This document shows positions 33,800-44,151 of a DNA stretch of 64,000 nt, piece by piece. The DNA comes from Brachypterus glaber. Its lineage: Eukaryota > Arthropoda > Insecta > Coleoptera > Kateretidae. The notes below the pieces were generated by a model. The model saw only the letters and a program-made list of their open reading frames with translations, did no database searches and was not told where the DNA came from. Made by a program: the position numbers and the translations under genes. Location: assembly GCA_958510825.1 (NCBI GenBank), contig OY294049.1:30470774-30534773 (forward strand), read 5' to 3'. Within the stretch, counting starts at the first letter, position 1, and every line of letters starts with the position of its first letter.

Positions 33800-35788
33800 T
33801 CTTCGTATTCCCTTATATGGTTCAATATCGCAAATGTGATCAAATAACCTTCTCTTAAAAACAGACACCTGGCTTTTAAGAATTTTGATATTTTTCGGTA
33901 ATTCATTAAAATATTTCATTGATGAGTAATAAGATCCTTTCTCGAAAGCAATAAGCCTATGCTTTGGTAAAATATAATCTATCATTCTTTCTGAAGTTGG
34001 AATCGAGTTTGCAAATAGATGTCTGTTTTTAAGAGAAAACATGATTACCTCGTAGATGTACAACCGTAAGTATCCTTTTCTCTTTAAAAAATCCTCTACG
34101 ACTCTCTTTATATGGTAAGTTAAAAACAGCCCTAATTGCTTGTTTTTGACATATTTGAATTGACTCAATATCTTTGGACTTGCCCCAAAAAATTATACCA
34201 TATCTCAACAAACTCTGAAAGTTTGAAAAGTATACAATTTTTAAAGTATGAATATCTAAATACTTCCCCAACACACGCAGAGAATATGTTACCCTGTTTA
34301 ATTTCCCTGGTAAATGGTCTACATGTGACACCCAGTTTAGGTTTTCGTCAAGCTGAATTCCTAAGAATTTAAAACTTTTTTCCAATGAAGTTTTAATATT
34401 TTCAATTTTGATTTCTCTATTTGTCTGATTTTGCAGTTTGAACATGATAAAACTAGTTTTTCCTTCATTTAGTATAAGATGGTTTTGGTCAAGTCAATCT
34501 TTAATGTTTTTAATAAGTAACTCTGCCTCAGATATTAAATCTTCAACTGAATTTGATTTTACTAAAAAATTGGAATCGTCCGCGAAACTGGTCAAAAACT
34601 GTTTTTTTGTTTCTGAGTGTCACATGTAGATCATTTATAAAAATGATAAAGAGCAAAGGCCCCAATATGCTACCCTGGGGTATTCCGACGTCAATAGATT
34701 TTATCGACGATAGGTATTTAATAAAATCTTCTAAAATCTGAACTTGTTGCGTTCTATCTGCGAGATAGGATTTGAGCCACAGCAATGCACGACCCCTGAT
34801 GCCATATCTTTCCAGTTTGTCAAATAATATTTTGTAGTTTAGACAATCAAATGCTTTTGTGAGATCCAATAGAATGGCGATACTATCTTCCTTAGATTCA
34901 AAACCTTCAAGTATGTTTTTAAGGAAGTCGTGCAATGACGTCTCCACAGACCTGCCCCGCAGATAGCCGTGCTGTGTTTTAGCAAATAATTTATGTTTAT
35001 TAAAAAAGCTTATGATTCTTTTACTCATGGCTAATTCAAATTTTTTTGAAAATGAAGGTAACAAACTGATAGGTCGATAGTTTTCTAGTGACGTCGGATC
35101 ACCCTTTTTATAAATTGGCAGGACAATTGCAGCCTTTAATCTATTTGGGAACACTCCATGGGTTAGGGAGTTATTTAGTATGTGGGTTATAGGCCTGCAC
35201 AATACGTCCTTACAGTATTTGATCACATTTGCAGATATTTCGTCATAACCGCAGCTCATTTTACTTTTTAGTTGCTGAAAAAGGTCAAGGCACTCGGCCT
35301 CGCTTACTGGTTCAATAAAAATTGTGTTTGGATTTAAAGGTATTTTACAATTAAATTTTGTCTGTTCTTTTTTTTTTATTAAGTCTTTTACAGAGTTTAT
35401 TGTATAGTTATTAAAATTTTCAGCTGCATTTGCTGGATTTCCTAGCAGTTGCGCGTTTTTTTTCGATTTTTTTTGTATTTCTAATATTATTTATAATATT
35501 CCACGTTGTTTTTGATTTATTTTCAGAGCAGCGAAGCCGAGTGCTGATCGACCTTTTTCTAGCCTCTATTAGAGACAAGTCATAGGCTTTTTTTGAATTT
35601 TTATATGGTAAAAAAGCAGGGTCATATCTACTCAGGACTAGATAGGTGTCAAGCTGATTTTTGTTAAAATTTACAAGCGGTTCGTCATGAAAATTTTTTA
35701 TTCTACTTAACTTACTTGTTTGTTTTGGGAAGCATTCATTAAATAATACTGTAACAGTGTTCATTAACAAAACCCATTGTTTATACAT
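33800..35788 (-). pseudogene. Reverse transcriptase domain of non-LTR ORF2
   Basis: 35788-35420 is a linker with FNECFPKQ. The palm starts at about 35259 with YDEISANVIK, then NYRPISLLPSFSK, AKTQHGYLRGRSVETSL, LLDLTKAFDCLNYKIL (motif A Asp) and GIPQGSILGPLLFIIFINDL. A frameshift near 34590 separates it from FADDSNFLV (catalytic Asp pair, about 34580). The thumb frame 34445-34029 has FKFLGIQLDENLNWVSHVDH and YGIIFWG, and 34168-33512 carries the C-terminus (KYFNELPKNIK). Motif spacing is normal, so decay is recent relative to other elements in the window. Confidence 0.88.
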
Positions 35789-35790
35789 CT

Positions 35791-36600
35791 TTATTTGGAC
35801 ATGAGAACAAATCTTGCGTCTTGTTCTGCAAGTTTTTCTTTAAAAATTTGTTTATTTTTTTCGCTAAATACTCTAATGAGTTTATGACTTTTAGGTAAAC
35901 TTTTTCTAGTAAGATAAGTAATTTTTACCAATTTGTGGTCAGAGATGTGTCTATCAACAATATCAGCCCGACACCCATCTACGTTTGTGAACACATAGTC
36001 AATACATGTTTGTGCCGTGCAGTTTTTTCTTATGTCAGTACGAGTTATTAATTTATGACAATATTCCAGACCAAAACTGTGCATAATTGTTAACAATTGC
36101 ACTGTATTCAATGAGTTTTCAAATAAATTTATATTATAATCTCCAGCCAGAAGATATTGCAATTTTCGACTATTAAGTTTTTTAAAAGTTTTTCTAAAAT
36201 ATTGAAAAATGTACTCACATTTTTGTCCGGATTATAAATAGATATGACTATGCTTTTTTTTGTTTCTTGATAAATTTCTACACCAGCAATTTCAACAATG
36301 CCATACACTGATAAACTTTCAATATCCTCACGACGTTTACACTTTATTTTATTGTTCACATACACTGCTACACCGTGTTCATTTAACCTTCTACAAAACT
36401 TTGATGTTAATGTAAAATTTTCAAAATTATATTCCTCCAACTGATAGTCTGTTTTCCAGTGCTCTTGTGTGCAAAAGCACACACACTCAGGATTTTCTTT
36501 TAGTAATTCATTTAATGTTTCAAATTTGTTCCCTATTGATTGTAAGTTTTGGGATAGAATGATATTTTTTACGTTTTTATTTTTATTATTTAAAAAGTGG
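35791..36600 (-). pseudogene. APE-type endonuclease domain of non-LTR ORF2
   Basis: From about 36590: ILSQNLQSI (Asn motif), TQEHW with the catalytic Glu, YNPDKN, then after a frameshift at about 36150 the GDYNIN motif, TCIDYVFTN and ISDHKLV with the catalytic Asp-His pair. This order is the exonuclease III-like endonuclease fold used to nick target DNA. The catalytic residues are retained although the frame is broken once. It continues into a linker and the reverse transcriptase. Confidence 0.85.
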
Positions 36601-36619
36601 TTTTTATTTTCTGTACTTC

Positions 36620-37476
36620 TTAAGCTGCGTAGTTTTGCATTGTCCTCTTCATCAGAAAATTCGTAACAAAAGCACCTTTGGGCCACACATTTGGCTGCCA
36701 CGCTTTCGAAAGGTTTTCCTTGTTTATTGTTACTTTCATCGATGTGTAGAATTCCGGGTGTTTTGACGAGTGTATTTGGCACATAACCTCTGGGAAAGTA
36801 TTTACCAGCATTGCTTTTAGTTCTTCCGGTTTTGTATCTGGTTTTAAACGAGTTACATGTAGGTGCATCGGCTTTGGTACAGTAGCTACACTGTTTGTAG
36901 AGTCACCGATTATAAATTTGCGGCTTTTTTTTCTTTTTCAAATCTGTCTGATTTGTATGTGAACTTCTAGATGTCGCAGATTCCTTTGCCTTTTGCCTTT
37001 TTGATTGGTTTTTATTCTCTTGTATAGATGGCAGAATAGCCTCGTTTTCACATTTTTTTGTTTCGTCGATAAAATCGTGGCATTTTTTTGTACCTGATTT
37101 TCCATGTTTGTCACTTAGAAGTTTGATTTGGTCTTTTAAAAGTGATATATTCACGCAGATCACTTATAGTCGAGTCCTTTTGTTGATTTAGTTTTTTCAA
37201 AAAGTAAATTTTTAATGCACTTGGGTCCTCTTTATTTTCATCACATGCACTTATAAAGGAAGAGTCTTTTGCCGAGTTCAATGACAAGTCAAGGTTGTCA
37301 CTATTTTCCGCTTCACAACATATATTGTTTTCTTCGAGGTATTTAATGTTTTTTAACAACTTTACACAACTTGGGTGACTTGTTGAATTACACTTTAAAC
37401 ATTTAAAACCATTTGTACACTTATTTTTGCATCTTTTGCACACAGCATTTTGACAGCCATCCGCAAAGTCCGCCAT
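36620..37476 (-). pseudogene. ORF1 protein of non-LTR element (PHD-like finger, RRM-like C-terminus)
   Basis: Starts at ATG 37476-37474. Residues 8-50 contain CKRCKNKCTNGFKCLKC, then H.SC, a PHD/zinc-binding pattern. A Ser/Lys-rich, probably coiled linker follows in a second frame (37163-36903). Near 36903 a shift at an A-run leads to KFIIGDSTNS, then LHVTRLKPDTKPEELKAML, FPEV.C, SKHPE and PNVWPKGAFV (36868-36640), the RRM-like module typical of such ORF1 proteins. The product would bind element RNA. Two frameshifts break it. Upstream of the ATG lies the repeated 5' region. Confidence 0.8.
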
Positions 37477-37494
37477 CTTACATTTGACTATTTA

Positions 37495-38490
37495 TATATA
37501 TTAATCCCCACCCAAAAATTTAAAGTACACCCCCTGGATTTACACTAGTATAGTCAATTAAAACAATAACGATCTTTTTGGGCATTATTTGTAATTTATA
37601 CTAGGATATTGTTTATGTGGTTTAAGAACAGTAACAAAAATCAAAACCTATTCAAAAATAATAGTGGCCACCAGGGCACAGTAACAATATTACAATCTTA
37701 AAAAGTATTGCGTTATATTTGGCAGATAACAAAAACCACAACCAGGGGGACAAATTATATTTGATGGTTTAGTCAGATGCTGGTGGCGGTCCGACGTTGA
37801 GCCGATGTAGTATTTCGATTATCATTAAGCCGACGGCGGACCGACGTTGAGCTGATTTAGTATTTCAATTATCATTTGCCATCATTTTGCCGACCGACGA
37901 TCAGACGTCATTCCAACGTCAAAAAGCGATGATCATTTGCCATCACTTTACCGCCCATCGGCCGCCGAATTATTTTTTATTGGGTAGGTTTATTATAATA
38001 AAAAAAATCCCCCAATGCCCCCGGGGGCACGCTTAAATTATTCTGACGCTTCCAAATAATAATAAAAACTTAAAACATAACGTGGCCCCGGGCACTTTAT
38101 TAGTTATTTTACTTCCAAATGTAAAATGTAGCATAGAATATGAAATCAATTTATGTTCAAGGAAAAATAAAAATTATAACCATCAAATATAATTTGTCTC
38201 CGAAGTGCCCCCTGGTTGTGTGTTCTATTATCTCGTTTTCTAGTATAATAGAAATGTAAAATTTAACACGAATATGGAGTATTTAATGGTTTACGTAACA
38301 CATAAGTTTATATAAAGTTATGTAAAGTTAGCGCCAATATTATTTTCGGGTCTCCGTAATATACGGAGTCAAAATATATTATATGGAGTCAAAATATTAT
38401 ATACGGAGCCAAAATATATTATTATACGGAGTCAAAATATTATATACGGAGTCAAAATATATTATACGGAGTCAAAATAGAAATAAAAAA
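37495..38490 (-). repeat. Upstream copy of the non-LTR element's 5' region
   Basis: Same sequence as 32790-33360 plus an approximately 390-bp insertion (37591-37980). On the minus strand it lies directly before ORF1's ATG, so it is probably the element's 5' UTR/promoter. The insertion carries two copies of CCGACGTTGAGCYGAT with TAGTATTTC (about 37792 and 37841). It also carries an inverted copy of the CCCCCTGGTTGTG segment (37727-37770 against 38182-38232). Confidence 0.8.
38353..38479. repeat. Minisatellite TATACGGAGTCAAAATAT, second array
   Basis: Six units with slight variants (ATATGGAGTC, ACGGAGCC), at the same relative place as the array at 33222-33320. Confidence 0.9.
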
Positions 38491-38750
38491 TATCTAAGGT
38501 TAATATAATCTTAAAAAGTATGGCGTTATATTTTTCGCAATCTATAACACATATATCAAATTCAATTACACTTTTGATACTCTGTTTTTTATTTTTGTAT
38601 GGAAATAGTTTTTTAGTACATCGCTATGTTTCATTTTAGGCAGTAAAATTGTTCTATGCTTCGATTTTTTTTTGTGATAACTTCACCAATAACTATGGTA
38701 AAGTAAAACTTTTTGTTTTGTTAGTTTGAACAGGTATTTCCGTCTACATG

Positions 38751-38788
38751 TATAAAAAGGGCCGCGGGGCCCAACGTCGCAGTCAGTG
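38751..38788 (+). promoter_or_regulatory. TATA box with TCAGT initiator
   Basis: TATAAAAAGG at 38751-38760 is followed by a GC-rich spacer and TCAGT at 38783-38787; the A lies 34 bp after the first T of the TATA box. This is a classic arthropod core promoter layout. It stands just upstream of the env-like remnant and may be from the same retroelement. Function is inferred. Confidence 0.45.
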
Positions 38789-38799
38789 TACAAACTCGA

Positions 38800-39350
38800 G
38801 AATTTGAAAACTCAAAATTTAAATTCTTTTACACTAACCCCTATAATAATACCTTTGGATTAATTTATGAACATGAAGGACAAGTACGAATATCAAATGA
38901 CAAAGAAATTATTTTATAATAATCATATTTTAACAACTTAAAAATTTGCTAAGTAAAAATAATATACGCATAGCATATTTTGCAAGAGAAAAAGTTTGTT
39001 TCAAATCTAGAACGAATTTCAAATACAGTGAAAAATAAATTCATGCAAATCAAGTTATTAAGTAATTCGTATCAACATTTACATAAAATAAGTAAACGTG
39101 GCCTAATAAACGGAATGTACAATTTGGAAATTATTACTGGAAATTTAGATACCAGTGATAGAAAGTAAATAAAATAACTCAAAATGAACATAAAATGCAA
39201 AATTTAATAAAAAATCAAATCTTGGTAACTACACAAACTATTAAAAACATTAATTACTCCTCACTTCAAATTGATGAACGTTTAATAAAGATTTAAATAC
39301 TCATATATAATTTGATATTAGATTTAAAGATAGTTCTTATCAATATGTAA
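38800..39350 (+). pseudogene. Env-like remnant of an insect Ty3/gypsy (errantivirus-type) element
   Basis: Plus-strand translation around 38840-38915 resembles the N-terminal segment of the baculovirus-F-like envelope proteins of insect endogenous retroviruses. The frame at 38980-39168 then contains a basic KR pair directly followed by GLIN and, after a short gap, ITGNLD, the arrangement at the cleavage/fusion-peptide border of that family. The continuation to about 39350 is in other frames. There are several stops and no transmembrane end, so it is a dead fragment with no flanking gag or pol here. Identification is from motif memory, not a search. Confidence 0.6.
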
Positions 39351-39380
39351 CAGTCATAATTTATATATCAAACGAACTTA

Positions 39381-39626
39381 CCTAAGTGATGTTCGATCTT
39401 AATTATTGGCTGGTCCAGTCGAAGAAAATAAGAATAACTGTAGTACCTCCCACAAATTTTAAAGTTGAACTTCCCCTGCTCTCCCTCATACTGCCAAGGT
39501 CCCATCTAGATTATTTCCTTTAAAGTGGTGATCATACCTGTTGCAACATTTTTGGGGTGTAGGGTAGGGTGGGACTTATTTTCTTCGACTGGACCAGCCA
39601 ATAATTAAGATCGAACATCACTTAGG
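39381..39626. mobile_element. MITE with perfect 52-bp inverted ends
   Basis: 39381-39432 (CCTAAGTGATGTTCGATC...) is the exact reverse complement of 39575-39626; total length 246 bp, non-coding centre. It lies between the env-like remnant and the broken end of the DIRS-like element. No clear target duplication (TTA before, TTT after). Perfect arms suggest a young insertion. Class unknown. Confidence 0.85.
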
Positions 39627-39667
39627 TTTTATGGTCCTCTAATTTAAAGTGATCACACTTAACAAAT

Positions 39668-40000
39668 TTATTGTTCTTTTAAATTTAATATCATACGATA
39701 TGTATTGTCCGGTTTAGGGACTAAAAATATACCGGATAAAAACTGATTTTTACAAGGTAACACTTTGCTGACGGCACCTAAACTTATTAATTTTGTAATT
39801 GAATTATTTAATTCTAAAAACTCAGTGGAAGACCATTTAGGTTCCTTATATACCTGTTTTTGAACTGGAAATTTGAAAAATGGAATTTTAAAACCTTTTA
39901 ACCAAGATAAAAGTTTTTTATCTGAAGTAATTTTTGTCCAGTTTTCGTAAAAGTTCATAAGTCTACCTGTAGGCTTACTTACAGTTATATGTATCTGCGG
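39668..40000 (-). pseudogene. DIRS-type reverse transcriptase, N-terminal fragment
   Basis: A frame overlapping the gag-like end reads VSKPTGRLMNFYENWTKIT, WLKGFKIPFFKFPVQ, then NQFLSGIFLVPKPDNTYRMI and LNLKEQ before a stop. The GRL...W..IT start and FLS.IFLVPKPD.(S/T)YR..LNLK block are the usual DIRS RT entry. Everything after it, including the catalytic Asp motifs, is missing. Overlap of gag and pol frames is normal in DIRS-like elements. Confidence 0.8.
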
Positions 40001-40809
40001 TTTACTGTCCTCGATGATTGAGGCGGTCTCTGATACCGGTTGTTTTGATCCGGCCTCTGATAACGATTGTTTCGATATTTTTGTTGGAACTGGGATCTTT
40101 GATGATATGAACTTCGAAACTGTTGCCTCGATGGGTGTTCTGCTGAAATCGGGGCAGACTTTTCGAGTTTAAAGGCACGGATGGCTTCTTGGACTTCTTT
40201 CGGTTTTTGCGGTTTTAAAATTTGACCACATTTTTCTAGATTTTGGGTTGCCTTAACTCTATCTTCTAAATTATTACCAAACAACCATCCATCAAGATTA
40301 ACATCGTTCATCGTTTCTTTTAATTCTTTGTTTAGGTTCATTGAAACCAAATCTCTTCTAGTTGAGGATTGACAAAGGTGAACATCAGCTAGCAGTTTAC
40401 CTGCATCGGACAAGTACTGTATTATAGAGAGGTCACCTCCCCCCTCTTTTTCCAATACAAGAGAAAGTGCCTTCCCAATGGCACTCATACTCTTGCCAAT
40501 TTGGTTTTGAACATGTAATAATTTATTGTCACGACTTGACTGCGTCAGTAACAACTGAAGCTACCTCCAAATTTAATTTGGGAGCCTCCAATTCCTTGAA
40601 ATTTGTTGGGAATTGGTATTTGTCCAAAATATTGGATTTATCAGGTCCAAACAACCCATCTTTTAAAATTGTACCCCATCTAACTACAATTTCTTCCCTT
40701 AAGGATGCATCGTAACTTTTTTCGGTAACTTTATGTTCTCCCAAAATGTTTAATACTTCCACGGCTAGACTGTTATTTTCCTTATTTTCGTCATCGTATG
40801 ACGCATTTC
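39985..40809 (-). pseudogene. DIRS-type gag-like protein
   Basis: The first part (40809-40529) has a Ser/Asp/Asn-rich start, then VVRWGTILKDGL and LEAPKLNLEVASVV; the second (40554-39985), after one frameshift, has LLHVQNQIGKSMSAIGKAL, an acidic helix and an Arg/Gln/Tyr-rich basic tail (RYQRPDQNNRYQRPPQ). I associate the W-G-T-I-L-K-D-G-L and A-P-K-L-N blocks with the first ORF of DIRS-like elements in animals. It would package element RNA. The basic tail suits nucleic-acid binding. Its 5' end begins at a splice acceptor. Confidence 0.65.
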
Positions 40810-41480
40810 CTGAAGAATGAGAAAAATAAAACATTATAAATTTGCAAATAGCAAAATATTAGGAGACAACAGTAATAAAACAATTCATTACAGGTATTTT
40901 ATACAATAAAACATTATAAGATGTCTACTCTACTTAAATAAAATTCTAGGAACGGCCCTGCCATTAAAAATTAAATTACCGCACAATTATTCAAATTACA
41001 TGTGTTTCTAAGAACGGCCCTGACCGTCCAGACGAATCCTTTCGATTCGTTTCATGATCGTGCGTGTCCGTGTGGCGCAGACAGATCATATATTATATGA
41101 TCTAATGCCCATCGATTCCCCACCCGGTTGTGCCAGAACGTATAACTATCCTTGTTTTTCTCATCTAGCAATTAGCTATAGATACGCACTGATGCTGCTT
41201 TGCAACGGACAAATTTTTTCTACAGTTCTACATTGTTTTATTGTATAATGCAGGGCCCTCACTCATATTTATTTACCATGCATCGAGGAAAAAAAGGCAT
41301 TAATTATTGTCCACATAGACAAATAAAAGAGCTTAATTGTAATACTTTCTATCACCATCGATAGTCTCTCCCGAGACTAAAGTATTTGTCCACATAGACA
41401 AACAAAAAAGCCTTGCTACCGCCATCGATAGCGTCTCTCACAGAGACAAAAGTATTTGATTTTATAACCAAAATTCTTAC
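40810..41480 (-). other. Probable spliceosomal intron in the DIRS-like element
   Basis: On the minus strand the upstream exon ends TCTTCCAGAG and is followed by GTAAGAATTT at 41480. The downstream side is a pyrimidine-rich TTATTTTTCTCATTCTTCAG ending at 40810. The codon split (G/GA) keeps the frame: upstream NSSRG joins NASYDDENKENN. Length 671 bp. The intron contains two imperfect copies of a segment with GTCCACATAGACAAA, CGATAG and CTC.GAGAC (about 41310-41395 and 41388-41455) and a TCTARGAACGGCCCTG pair (40947, 41009). Confidence 0.55.
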
Positions 41481-41552
41481 CTCTGGAAGAATTGCTACGA
41501 GAGCTTCCTCGAGAATTACGGCCATGGCCAGAGGAAGCAGGGCTAGCTAACC
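41481..41552 (-). CDS. Upstream Ser/Arg/Gly-rich exon of the DIRS-like gag-like frame
   Basis: Open minus-strand frame encoding SPASSGHGRNSRGSSRSNSS, GC-richer than its surroundings, ending at a GTAAGA donor. A possible acceptor TTAG lies at about 41548; the frame is open further up to a stop near 41592, so the exon start is uncertain. No ATG is seen, so more 5' sequence is missing, perhaps cut by the 8.1-kb duplicated block that starts at about 41597. Confidence 0.45.
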
Positions 41553-41689
41553 AATTAATGAAAACGGAGAATCTTATACAACTATTGCTAATTTAAATCC
41601 ATTGAAAAATCCGTTATTTTACCAAAATTAGAAGTTCAACTTCTTAATGATATTATTGCGTATCTAGCAAAAAGGATAAACTTATTGTT

Positions 41690-42065
41690 GACTATTTTGA
41701 CCCTGGCGTGAAATAAAACAGCAGTTACGGCTGTCATTTAAATTGCGAAGAAGCTGACAAGACCTTTTCAAGAATTTGCGAATATATTTTATTTTGAAGA
41801 TGAACCGCTTACGTTTACTAATCAGATTAAAAATGAAATTAAGATTCAAAACCAATTTATACTGTCTTATAGATATCCATATGTACACAAAGAAGTTAAA
41901 ACACAAATTAAAAAGATGCTTGATCAAAATATTATACAACCCTCTATTTCTCCTTGGAATAGTCCAGTTTGGGTAGTTCCCAAAAAATTAGATGCTATCT
42001 ATACTATAGAAAATTAAATGAAGTAACCGTTGGTGATAGGTATCCGTTACCAAATATTTCATCAG
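41690..42065 (+). pseudogene. Ty3/gypsy reverse transcriptase fragment (copy 1)
   Basis: Plus-strand frames give EDEPLTFTNQIKNEIK, then SYRYPYVHKEVKTQIKKMLD, QNIIQPSISPWNSPVWVVPK and, after a frameshift at about 41990, YRKLNEVTVGDRYPLPNIS. This is the fingers region of Ty3/gypsy RT, close to the errantivirus-like wording. It stops before the catalytic motifs. Protease, RNase H and integrase are absent. The minus-strand frame 41682-41939 is its shadow. Confidence 0.88.
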
Positions 42066-43030
42066 TTAGGAAAATGTTATTTTTTTTACAGTAATTGACA
42101 GTCACAGGTGTCTTGAATCAAAATAAAGTTTTTTTTTCTGGCTTAAATGTGCCCTGGCTAACTCGACGAAAAAAACTGTTCTGTTATAAAAGACAAAAAA
42201 ATTATCTACAAACCACTTTTTTAATGAACTCGCTAGCTCAAACCCTTACCGTTTTATAGCTCAAACAAAGTTGCATATTAAGATAGCTTATTGTCAATCA
42301 TTTTTTAAGCATGCATATTTTGGGTGTTTGTAAAAAAACAAAAACAATTCCAACAACAAAAATAGTTTTTTTTTCCTTCATATGCAATAAATTGGTTTTT
42401 TGTAAATATCTTAAAATCTACTAGGTAAAAGAAAAAAAATCATGAGTGAAAAAATAGCTAAGAAAATTATCTAAAAAACGCTGTTTTATTTTTTTTGGTT
42501 TGCAAACTATAGCTCGTGAAAGTAAGAAAATATTGTAATAATTTTGTTATATATATATAATTTTTTATAATATTAATAATAATGTTAATTCTTAACGTTG
42601 TTTGTAATAAAAATATTATAAAAAACTCCTAATTGGGACATGTTATGCAAAAAGCAACCAACCCTCAATATTTAAATATTGTGGGTAGCAATGTAGTATG
42701 GACATTTCTAGATACGACATTCTCTTTTTTAATATGTTGGCTACTTTTTGCATAAAAGGGCCCAATTGTACTATAAGCGGAGGTATTTTTCTACTAATCT
42801 TTATGGATTATAACTACTTAGCCTGTGAGGTCAACATTTCTTTAGTTACTTTAAAACAAAAATTTAATCTTTAAAGTAATGTATTACCCTGATTAGCTAA
42901 TAAGGGACACATTATTTGTTTATGAACTTATTGGACAAAAGATTAATAATTGATAATTATAAAAGGAAACAATAGTTTAAAAACATCATTTTAAATTGAG
43001 CAAGCGTACCAAAAAGATAATTATAATTAG
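42066..43030. other. AT-rich non-coding DNA (copy 1)
   Basis: Holds an inverted pair: TTGCATAAAAAGTAGCC-type words around 42647-42665 (ATGCAAAAAGCAACCAACC) and 42729-42752 (TTGGCTACTTTTTGCATAAA), a possible small foldback of about 110 bp. Otherwise nothing. Confidence 0.45.
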
Positions 43031-43035
43031 TGAAA

Positions 43036-44030
43036 ATGCCGAAAGACAAGTTGTTTCATGAAGAAAACAGAAAAAAAGTTTGTGCAGGATGTGGAAAAAA
43101 AATCAGTTTTGGAAAATAAAATCCAAAAAAGTTTTGTTAATGAAAATGAAAATTCATTAAAGAAAATTTTAGACCCGAAATACGACATTTCCTGTTTCTA
43201 TATGTACTACATGTCGCCATTCACTTAGCGAAAGGGGAAAGGCCTTTACCAAAGATTCCAAATTTTTTAGAAGCTGTTTTACCATTTTTAAATACCAGAT
43301 CTTGAGAACAAAAAGAAAAAAACTGTAATTGCAGTCACATTTGCTCGATAGCAAGAATCAACGAAATTAAAAAAATAAATAAAAATTCCGCAATTAAGTC
43401 ACAAAAATGCCTCAAACATCAAAGGAAGAAACTAGAAATTAGAATTGTGTAAAGTATGTTTTGAAATAATTGGCAAAGGAAAAAGACACTCATGTAATGC
43501 CATGAATGTTTCTGCAAACGTACTGAAAACTGTAGAAAACTTGCCAGAAAAACAACAGGATCAAATTATTCATTTAATGCTAAGAAAAAAAATTAATGCT
43601 GATAATCAAAACATGAACCTGAACTTGGCCACTAAAGGAAGACGTGCAAGTCTGCTTCTGTCCAAAATCCAGAAAAAGCCCTTTTTTCCACCGAAGCATT
43701 AGATAATTATCAAGTAAACTTGGGTGCTTCCGCATCGCAAATGAAAAAAATTACTAATTTCTTAAGATGCAGTACAGGAAGGAATTCGGTTCCAGCATAT
43801 TATGGGACTCATATTAGTAAACGTTCCAACATTAAAGGACATCTATAAAGATGGAATATTTGAAATGTTTGTAGACGACCACGAAAAGAAAGCAAGACCA
43901 GTTATTTGGGCAGACGCAGAAGAGCTTTTAGATGCTGTACTCGAAGCCAGAGATGAAAGAGATAAAGTGTATATTAAAATAATGGCTGATGGAGGACAGG
44001 GCTTATCATCATCTGTATGTTTATAAAAGA
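43036..44030 (+). pseudogene. Unclassified transposon-like protein with two Cys-rich motifs (copy 1)
   Basis: ATG at 43036 opens MPKDKLFHEENRKKVCAGC with GKKISF, then frameshifts. LCKVCFEIIGKGKRHSC gives a second C-x2-C...H-x-C finger (about 43445-43495), followed by a helical stretch and, in another frame, YQVNLGASASQMKKITNFLR. The frame 43802-44026 then has FEMFVDDHEKKARPVIWAD, AEELLDAVLEARDERD and IKIMADGGQG. The last Asp-Gly-Gly-rich motif could be part of a nuclease-type active site, but I cannot name the family. At least four breaks; the gene is dead and 3' truncated. Confidence 0.5.
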
Positions 44031-44151
44031 AATCATCCATTTTAGTTTTAAATCTTAGGTGTAGTATTTAAAATTGAAAGAAATGAGAAAACTATTAAAA
44101 TTATATATTTTTCCTTGATAAATTATGACAATTAGAATTATTTTCGTTTGG

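Larger units (their letters stand above)
33500..37476 (-). mobile_element. Non-LTR retrotransposon body (CR1/L2-Daphne-like), nearly complete
   Basis: Minus-strand element with ORF1 (PHD-like finger plus RRM-like end), then APE endonuclease and reverse transcriptase in ORF2, about 4 kb. All key motifs are visible, but about six frameshifts/stops break the frames. It is flanked by direct copies of its 5' region (37495-38490 upstream, 32790-33360 downstream). Clade choice rests on RT wording (YRPISLLPSFSK, GIPQGSILGPLLF) and a PHD-type ORF1; other Jockey-superfamily clades are possible. Confidence 0.88.
39668..41552 (-). mobile_element. DIRS-like retroelement, 3' truncated
   Basis: Minus-strand remnant with a gag-like frame followed, in overlapping frames, by the start of a DIRS-type reverse transcriptase. 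It stops at about 39660, before the RT catalytic core; no tyrosine recombinase or terminal repeats are present. An intron at 41480-40810 is suggested (see separate entry). The MITE at 39381-39626 lies about 40 bp beyond the break. Confidence 0.7.

Noticed and set aside
32790..38490. LTR retrotransposon, because direct repeats flank the coding region
   Set aside because: The coding region has APE endonuclease and LINE-type RT with no protease, RNase H/integrase, PBS or polypurine tract; the repeats are better explained as tandem 5' regions.
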